Assembly: GCA_039621445.1 (NCBI GenBank)
Contig: CP154956.1
Coordinates: 86,622,231-86,686,230 of the forward strand
Length of the DNA: 64,000 nt
Source of the DNA: Euglena gracilis
Taxonomy: Eukaryota > Euglenida > Euglenophyceae > Euglenales
Direction of reading: 5' to 3'
The position numbers and the translations under genes are program-made. The notes under the pieces were generated by a model. That model had not been told where the DNA came from. It was given only the letters and a program-made list of their open reading frames with translations, and ran no database searches. Shown piece after piece: positions 37,301-46,300 of this stretch (positions are counted from its first letter, which is position 1; each line of letters begins with the position of its first letter).

Positions 37301-40300
37301 CCAACCCCCCCCCCCTCGATGGACAGGCATCCCATAGCACAAGGCACCCCTCCACCATGTTCACCTGGATTTAAGATCGTATGCATTGGTTCCTTCTGAT
37401 CATACATTCCACTTCGTGGTGCTCTTTGTTTCAAACAACGGCATCAATTAATTTTCCCTGGTAGTTTCAGGTTTCGTTTGATGGCAAGGTTCTCGCTGCT
37501 GCCCACAGGAGCCCCAAAGTCAAAGTGGTGCCACGCCCACCTCTGTCAAAGCCCAAGGCACCGGTCCCCCCAAAGCCATACCTCGTGCGAAGGTCCCATC
37601 CAGGGTTTGCCTTCTTGTCACCGATGTTGCCTGGTGTTTACTGTTTTTCATTTCATTCCAAGTGTCAAATCGTTGCTCGGGATATACATGGGTCGACATT
37701 CCACCACATATGCGTTCTACTTTCAAAGGTGTCGGGTGGCCCCCCGAGAAATTTCATGGCGACTCTTTGGATGAGACGTTGCCCTCTGATGTGATGGCAA
37801 AACACATACATGCTGTGTTTTGCTTTTTAAAGGTTAAGACTTCAATAAATAATTCAAAAAATCATAAAATAATTCGCTGACGGCATTCGCAGCATGGTAC
37901 CAATCTATCAGCATGGTACCAATCTATCGCCATCGCGCAATCTGCCGGTTCATCGCATGCGCCGCCGACCCCTGCCACCAAACGGTCCCCGTCTCCCGCC
38001 CGCCACCCGCCACCGTCAAGCCCCGGGTCCTCCCCCCGCGGCCCGCCCCGGTGTCTGTGCCCCGTCCGACCGGCCGCGCCGCGGGGCCCCCCACAGCCCT
38101 CACCCCCACCGCCGCCTCCGCCTCCGCCGCCCCGCCCATGATCAGCCTGGAGCCCAGGGCTGGATGGGAATCCCGGAAACCCTGTATACGGGTTACAATA
38201 CACAATTTTTTTTTGTAAATTGTGAACATCCTACCGTGCCCCCCCCCCCCCCCGAGCTATTCCCGTCCTCGGGACCAGGCTTTTGCTTAAGGGATTGCAG
38301 CACCCCCCCCCCCCGGGGGGGCTGGACTGCAGCTAGTCCAAATTTGGCTGGTGGGTTTTCTAGCAGACCCCCCCGGGGGGGGTCTGCTAGCAGGGCTAGC
38401 TAGTGGAATTTTTTTTTCCAGTGACCGGCGCGAAGCGCCGAAATTTTTTTTGGGGACCCCCAAAAATGGCCAAAAATGCCCGTTTTCGGCCATTTTTTTG
38501 GGAATTCTTGGAACAAAATCAGCCAAAAACCTGTTAAAAACCTCATTTTTCCAGTCCGGGGGACCCCCGGACCCCCCCCCCCCCCGGGGGGAGGGGGGTC
38601 TAGCTAGTCCACTTTTTCCAGTGTCTAGCCGATTGGCTAGCCAGTACCCCCCCCCCCGGGGTCCTTAAGCAAAAGCCTGCTCGGGACCCTTTACGGCCCA
38701 ATGGGAACAGCAAGGGGGGAACAGCACGGGGAACAGCGCAGGGGGGGGGGGACCGAGTTCACCCCCCCCCCCCCGAGCTATTCCCATACCCGAACCTTGG
38801 GCAGCCCAAAAGGGATCATGTTTGGCATCTTTTTTTTTGGATGTTCGCAAAAAAAATGGCAGGGGGGTGGACCCGGGGGGGGACACAAACACGTTTTTTT
38901 TTGCGTTTTTTTTTGTGGGTTTTGGCAAAATTTGCGTTTTTTTGCAATTTTTTGAGGTTCCATGTTGCGTCCGCCCCCCCCCCCCAATCGACCCCCCCCC
39001 ACACCAGGCCTTCCCCTATTTCCAGGGCGCCGATTTTTTTTAGGTCAGAGTTTGCTCTTCGGCGCCGAGGGAGTTTTTCCCTTGCATGGTGCTGGGGTGG
39101 GTAGGGGGTACACCACCCCCACCCACCAGAGCTTCCGGCACAGCCCTGCTGGAGGCCGCCACCCCGCCATCGGGCACTGCGCCGACCGAAAGGTGCGCCG
39201 CCGCCAGACCTGTTTTTTTTTCCTTTCAGTTTCGTGATCTGGGGGAGGGGGGGGGGTAGGTGGGTGGGTGGGGGGTCCTGACCGAACCCCCCACCCCGGT
39301 GTGGGGGTCGGTCTGAGTGGGCACCCCGCTGGAGGCGGGGTTTTCCCTCTATTTCAGTGCGAAGCACTGGAATAAAATTTTGGCCCCCCCCCAGGGGCTC
39401 TCCACCACCCCAGGGGGTGGGTGGGTGGATCAAGCCCCGAATCCAACAAAAAAAAACCACTGGCCGCTGGAATCTGCTGTTGGGTTTCGTGGGGCAGTGC
39501 TTTGGGCGCGTCCTTTTTTGGCACCTATCCCCCTTCCTGGAGGCAGTCACCCTTTACCACGTGACTTGCCGTGTGGAACAATCCACCATGCGGCTTCCCA
39601 GAGAAGTTGCCATTTAGGCACGTGAGGCTTTTTACCGACTGCCTTGCCAGGTGACAACTCCCTGAGGGTTGGGGGAGGCTCTTTTCCCCTCCAGCACTCG
39701 TTGTACTCATTTTATGGCTTGCCACTTCAGAGACGGAGGGTGGGGATTTGGGAGAAGTGCGGGTTTGAGGGTCAGGGGTGGTGAATTAGCATAGATGGTG
39801 TTTTCCTTCCTACAAAGGCATTTTATCAGTCCAGCTAACTTGCCCTTGCTCCAAAAGGACTTTCAGCCAGTGGGTGTTTTTTTACAGCCAAGTTTTTTTT
39901 TATACAGGCATGCCTCTCTGCGGCTATACCATGACACCCCCTTTTTTGGTCGGTACTGGTTGCGGTGAAAAGTGGGCCGCTGTTGTTTCAATGTTACAGA
40001 ATTTGGGTATTTTCTGACATGAATTGCGTAAAAACAGTGTATAGCATTTTGGAAATCGCGCGGTACAATCATGTCGTTAGCGTGACTGCTGTTTGCTTTC
40101 GTCCCCCCCCCCCCAGACCCTTCCGCCTGCCTGGGCTCTCGACGCCCCCAACCGGGCCGCCCGCCGTGGACCCAGCGCAGCGCTACGACGGCCGAGTGCC
40201 ATGCTCGACATGTGCGAAACGATTCCCCCCTGGACGGTCCTGGCACTCTCCACCGCCCCCTGCCCCCCCCCCTCCGTCAGACAAGCCATCCATCATGGCC

Positions 40301-43300
40301 GAACTTATTTAGCTGCGATTAGTGCCTGCGTGGACACGAACGTCCCGAGTTATAAATTGCTAAATTACTAATTAATTATAAATTATAATTAATTATAATT
40401 AATTATTATTAATTACAATTAAATTATAAATTATGAATTATAGCCCATCCCAGGATAATTGCTGCCCCGGTGAAGATACCATCTTTCATCCCAGGAAGTT
40501 GTGATGTGTGTGCCTGTTGCCAGGTTTGATGTGAGGAGTGTGTCGCTCTTTAGGCGGGGGTGTTCTCCCCCTGACCACATGGGAGGGGGTCCGGACCAAC
40601 CCACCCCACACTGCCAAAGGGGAAGTCTGACCCCAGAGTACCTTGGATCACACAGGAGGTGAAACATCTCCTTCCACTGCTTTTTGCCAATTTTTTTTTG
40701 GTCTTTTGACAATTTTTTTTTTTGCCCAAAAGTGCCAGGAGTTGCACTTTGGATCAATTTGGGAGCAGAAAGGTTTGCGCCGGGCCAAAAGTCAGTCATT
40801 TTGCCCATGCCACTGTTTAGGTGGGTGGTGTCCTCCTCCTTTTGACTGGATAGGGGGTGGGATTAGAACCCCCTGTTAAAACCTAGCCTGTAGGAAATGA
40901 GTTTGAGGGTTAATTTGCATATGGGTCAAAATTTATGGCCCCGCCAAAACTTAAAACAATAAAAACAAAAAAACAAATAAATGTGTTGTGATAACCCCCC
41001 CCCCCCCCGTAGGTTAGGTTTAAGGCATTTTGGCCAAATTGGGTTTCCAAATCCCGCCAGCCAGCCACCAGCTTCAGAACACCCACCGCTCTCAGAAGGA
41101 GGAGTGGGTTTTCTGAGTTAAAATGGAGCCTGGTGGCGTACCCCCCCCCCCAGGCCAGAGGCCCAGGTATGGGTTTCGGCGTGAATTGCCCAGATTTTTG
41201 TTGGGGAATGCCCTCAGAAGGCCTGATTTTCGGGGGGGGGGGGTCAGCACGGTGAAAGAGACCCCCCTCACTAAAATTGGAGTCTGTGGCGGGGTTAGTC
41301 CCGCCAGGCTCCGGCCACCTCGACACACACAGACAAACTGGGCCAGCGGCGAAAAACAGTGCCGGGCCAGAAGAGTGGATGGGAGGCGCCAAACAAACAG
41401 CCACAGTCAGTCACAGCCACAGCGCCAAACAAACCGACAGTGCACCCCCGGGGGCGGGGTGCACTGTGGCCACACACCCAGCCCGGGCACCGGGCTGGGT
41501 GGGTGTTTAAGACCCCCCCCCGGGGAGGGGGGGCTTAAACGGAAGCCTGACGCCCTCTGGGAGTCAGGGCCAGTGGTTTTTTTTAATTCGTGGACCCCCC
41601 AGGAGGGGAGGGGTAGGGTGGGTGAGTCTGGCCGGATCCCCCCCCCCCACAGAGGGGGTGGGATATACTTTTCGAAATTTTTTTAAAACGGTGCTATTTT
41701 TGGCATTTTCTCGATTTTTGGCCATTTTCGGGGGAAATTGAGTGGGTCCCCCGGGACCCCCCCCGGGGGCCCCCAGGAGGTGGGTGGGTGGGGGGAACCC
41801 CCCCCTCCCCTCTGGTCTTAAAAAGGTCCTCGGTTAGGGCCCAGGCCAGGGACAGCCCAGCCGGCACCCCCTGGCCCTGCCCCGGCACGTCCTCTCGTGC
41901 GGGCGGCCGGCCAGTGCCGCGGCGGCCCCCCGCGCCCCAGCGCAGGGCCGGCGGCCACTGTCCCACACCACGGTGGTCCGCCGCGCCCCCCAGGCAGTCA
42001 TGCGGGGCGACCGGGCACACCGGGGGGCACCCAAACCCCTTTCGTGGTTGCCCCGTGCCTCCGGGGGCCTCAGACCTTTTTGTGTGCTTCTCAGCACCGA
42101 ATATTTTTTTAAATTTTTTTTAAAAGTATTAAATTAGTTATTTACTAACAACTTAATTATGTTTCGGAAACATGCTTCAGAAAGAGACTTCTTTTGTGCC
42201 CCACAACGTTTTTTGGCTCACTTGTGGTTTGCATTTCTTTTGTGGAGCACACCACATGAGTGCCTGGCACCACCAGTGCGCCACCGAAGGGTCCAACCCC
42301 CCGAAAGATTTACCCGGCGGTGGTGCTGCCCCCCCTGCAGGGCCCGGCATGGTATGACCTGACTGACTGGTCGATGCGTGCAGCAGATGGAAATATGGAA
42401 AGCAAATGGAGGGTTTATTGTGGTCGGATAAAAGGCAATGCGCAACACAAACACACTGCCCTGCACCTAACAAACAGACACCACACTGCCATTTTATAAT
42501 CAGGCAAGTGTTCGTGAGGGCAGCCTCGTTTTTACCGTCTTGAAGGGGGCTTTGTTTCCGCGGGTCCCTGATGCCGGCTATTTCTGACACATGCCATCGC
42601 GGTGCACCCATATGGACCGCCCCCGTGTCGTCACCACTGTACATCCCCACACCCCATCGCCCCACACAGTTCGACTTCGGCACCGCCTTCAGCCTACCCA
42701 TATTCCTGATGCTGTTGGCAACGATCACGACGCAGCCAGGCCCTTCGGTTTGAGCCGCCGGGATGTAAATTCGAACCCTCGCCGACCCCCATCACGTGTA
42801 GATCGTCCTCTCCGAACCCTCTTAGCGATGACCTGGGTTGTTCCTGGTGCAACGTCTTGCGCCTCACGTCTTCAATGATGGGTTGGGGTTCCAGCAGTTC
42901 AAGAATGAGACTATGACAATTTCAACTATGACGTTTGCACAAAATTCCTAGGGTATTGTTCCTGAGACTTATTTTGGGTTGTAGATTTGTTTATCGACTT
43001 CAGAAATATTGTTGCTCTCTCCCAGCCAAGACCATTACAAAAACTTTCCTTTTTTGTCATTGAGCAAATCAGGCACAAAAAATCAGTGTTCAAGTAGTGC
43101 CATTTGAAATTAAACATGCATTGTGATTCGGCAGGACCACGGAACCTTAATGGCTATATCGCTAATGTGAAAAAAGACACCCCCAGAGAACGAGCTCCAT
43201 TCAAATGCAATCAGATTTCCATCTAAAGGACGCTGTTTGGTTCGGGTTGAGTGAGCAGTTCGGGAAGATTTGGTCTCTTGTCTGAATTTCTGCAGGGTGA

Positions 43301-46300
43301 GGTGTTGGAGGAGGTGTACGCCGACAGCTGAAACTTTAAGCGAACATTCCTCTTTTCAGGGGGGGGTTGCTATTGGGGGTGTCACTGAAGTGCGGGAGGC
43401 AGGGTCCTTGTTGAGCAGGGCTAGGTGAATGGGGCTAATAATTGGTCAGCATTGAAAGTGACTTGAAATCGTTATATTTTGATTTTGTCTTTTGAGTTTG
43501 TTTTTTTTGCCTCTTATGTTTCTCCTCTTATGCCTTCTCCTCTTGTTGTTATTTTTTGGCCACCTCTTGATCCGTAATCCCACGGAACTTATTTAACTTC
43601 GATTTTATTTTTGCTTCTTTACATTTGTGTCATTTTTTGGCAAGCGGTTTTCAATTTTTTTTGTGCCAATGAACCAATGATGGCGGTCCGAGGACATGGG
43701 GATTTTTTTCTGCCATCAATTTGATTTACCGAGATTTTTCTTTTCATGCTGAGCTGATGAATGTTTGGGAACAACAAAATTGAACAACAGGGGAGGATAT
43801 GGGGAGAAACGGTGATGGGGGCCAGTGGGACTTACCCGGAGCAATTGGGGAGGGATTGGCGGGGGGGGGGGAGGAGAGGGACGGAAGTCAAGGTTCCAGT
43901 GTTTCATTTTCAGTGAAGTGACCAAGAAAAAAAGTGACAAAAAACTCTTGTGTGCTCATGCAGCTCTGGCCATGGATCTGTAACCCAGGCTTATTATCCC
44001 TTGGGCTGAACGGAAATTCGGAAACCCTATGGATGGTGGTTCAGCCCTCCACCCCCATCCTGGTGGGAGGGGGTTCCGACCCCCCACCAGGCTTTCCCGT
44101 ACAGCCCTGTCTCCCCCTCTGACGGCTGCGATTTGTAGTCGTGTGTGCCGATGCACGCAAACCAGGGTTTTTTTTTTTTAGCCCCCCGGGGGTTACCCCC
44201 CCCCCCCTGGGGGGTGGGCCCCCCCAGAGGGGGGTGGGTTATACTTTTCGGCGTCTTTGGCACCGAAAATTTTTGAAAGGGGGCTATTTTTAGCATTTTT
44301 TGCGATTGGGCCTTTTTGGGAAAGTTGAGTGGGTTCCCGGGACCCCCCCCCCCCCGGGGCGGGCCCCCGCCAAGGGGTGGGTGGCGCCAACACGCCTCGG
44401 CTGACGGACGCTTCGCGCGCTTGCCAGTCTGCTTCGAGCGGCCCTCCATCCGCATGGCGCGCGACCTTCTGGTCGCGGCCCACCGCCCCGTGCCATGAAG
44501 CGAAGCCAGTCCCAAATGAAGCCCGCCGCCGACCCGCGGGCCGCCAAGGGGAAGCCAGCGCCCGGCCGGCCGGCCAGCGTCACGCCGGCCGGCGCCGCCA
44601 CCGCGGCCGCCCAGCCACCGCCGCATTGGTTTGTTGGGAACGCCTGCATCTAAACCCTCATCCACTCGCACACACCATCCACCCACCCACCCACCCACAC
44701 GCACGCGCGAGTGCACACGCACACATGCACACACACACACATGCATGCACACACACATGCACCCATGGACCCTAATTTTTTTATTTTCCAAAGGACCCTC
44801 GCACCTCAAGTTTCAACCAGGTTTGCATTTCGTCTCCTTTTTTCAGCAGCAGGTCCCCCTGGCAGGCCCCCCCCCCCCAGGACATGTGCGATTGGCTTTT
44901 TTTCTCCAGTGTGGACAAAAACCATACAATCACTTAGTCACTGGCTGACCCTACCCCCCCCGGGGGGAGTGGGTGACTGGTTTTCCGAAAAAATATGCGA
45001 GTGACTGGTTTTTGGAAGAGTGGAAGTGACCACCCCCTCCCCCCGGGGTCGGTACACAATTGTATGACAACGACCCAAGGGGTTCTGGACCAGAATCCTG
45101 TTCCCAAGCGTTCTGCGTCGCCGTGGATGCCCCCAGCCATTTAGCTGGCGCCTCAACGTTTGCGGCGCCCGCACCTCTGCCCAGGGCCCAAGTGGCTCCC
45201 CTTGCTTTAATGATGGTTGGCCTCCCCTTCAGCAAAGCTAAGCTGCAGCCAGGGCAGCCCAGCCCACGCTGCCGGCACTGCGTGGCACGGTGGGTGGGCT
45301 GTTCTTGTGCTTTCGGCATTCAAACATAGCTGGTTTTCTTAGGCAAAGAAAAAAGGCAACTGTTTTACAGTGCCCACAGTCCCACCCCACCCACTGCCTC
45401 GCAAAAATCCCCAGAGCCACGCAGTGCAACACAATACCAGGCGGGGCGGGGCATCTCTATGAATGCAGATTGTTGCAAAAGCGTCCGGTCTTGTGCATGC
45501 GTGCTCGATGGTGTGGCGCGTTAGCATGTCTTTGAACAGCTGCATGTGTTTGTGTTGCTGGGCCGCTTGTTTGTGTCCCCATGCCATACAATCATTTGGC
45601 CACAGCCCCTGGGTGGGTCACTGGTTATTTTTTGCAGAGTGACTTTCAAAGTTTTGAGCCCAAGCCTCCTTCTCTCTGAGGGGAGGGTCGGCAAAAAACA
45701 TGACCGGCGTCCAAGGCAGCAGAAAATATTGTTGGCAGTTTTCACATTTTTGGTCAATTTCCCCTTAGATACCAGACCCCCCCCCGACCGGAGGGGTGGC
45801 CGACCCCCCCCCCCCAGAGGGGTGACTGACTAGTTTTTCAAAAAAAAGTGACTGACTGGTTTTTGGAAGAGTCCGGGGTGGGTAAAAAATGTACCGAGCC
45901 TACGTGCATGGGTGCATCTATGTGTACGTGCATGTGTACGTGTGTGTGTGTGTGTACGTGTGTGTGTTCATGTGTGTGTACATGTGTGTGTACATGTGTG
46001 TGCGTGTGTGTGTGTCGCGCATGCGTGCATGTACGTGTGTGCATCTCTGCAACGTTAAGCAAAGCAAACGGTGCTCGCATTTGCACCCCAATGCCGTCTT
46101 CACACCTTTCGCCCACAGCCTCGCCAGTTGTCCCCTGCCCCGCCCCGTCGCCCGCTCGCCGGCAAGCCACCCCCCAGCCTGCCCTCCTCCTCCTTCCCGG
46201 CCCCGAAGCCGCGCTCGGGCTCCGCCATGCCCCGGCCCACCCCGGCCTCGCAGGCCGCCCGCAGCAGTTCGGTGTTCAGCCGGCCAGGGGCCTGTGTGCC

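Noticed and set aside
42577-42870. Possible exon near 42600 (long open frames)
   Set aside because: Codon use is poor, two frames compete, and no phase-compatible edges with the intron rule were found between 41987 and 44477.
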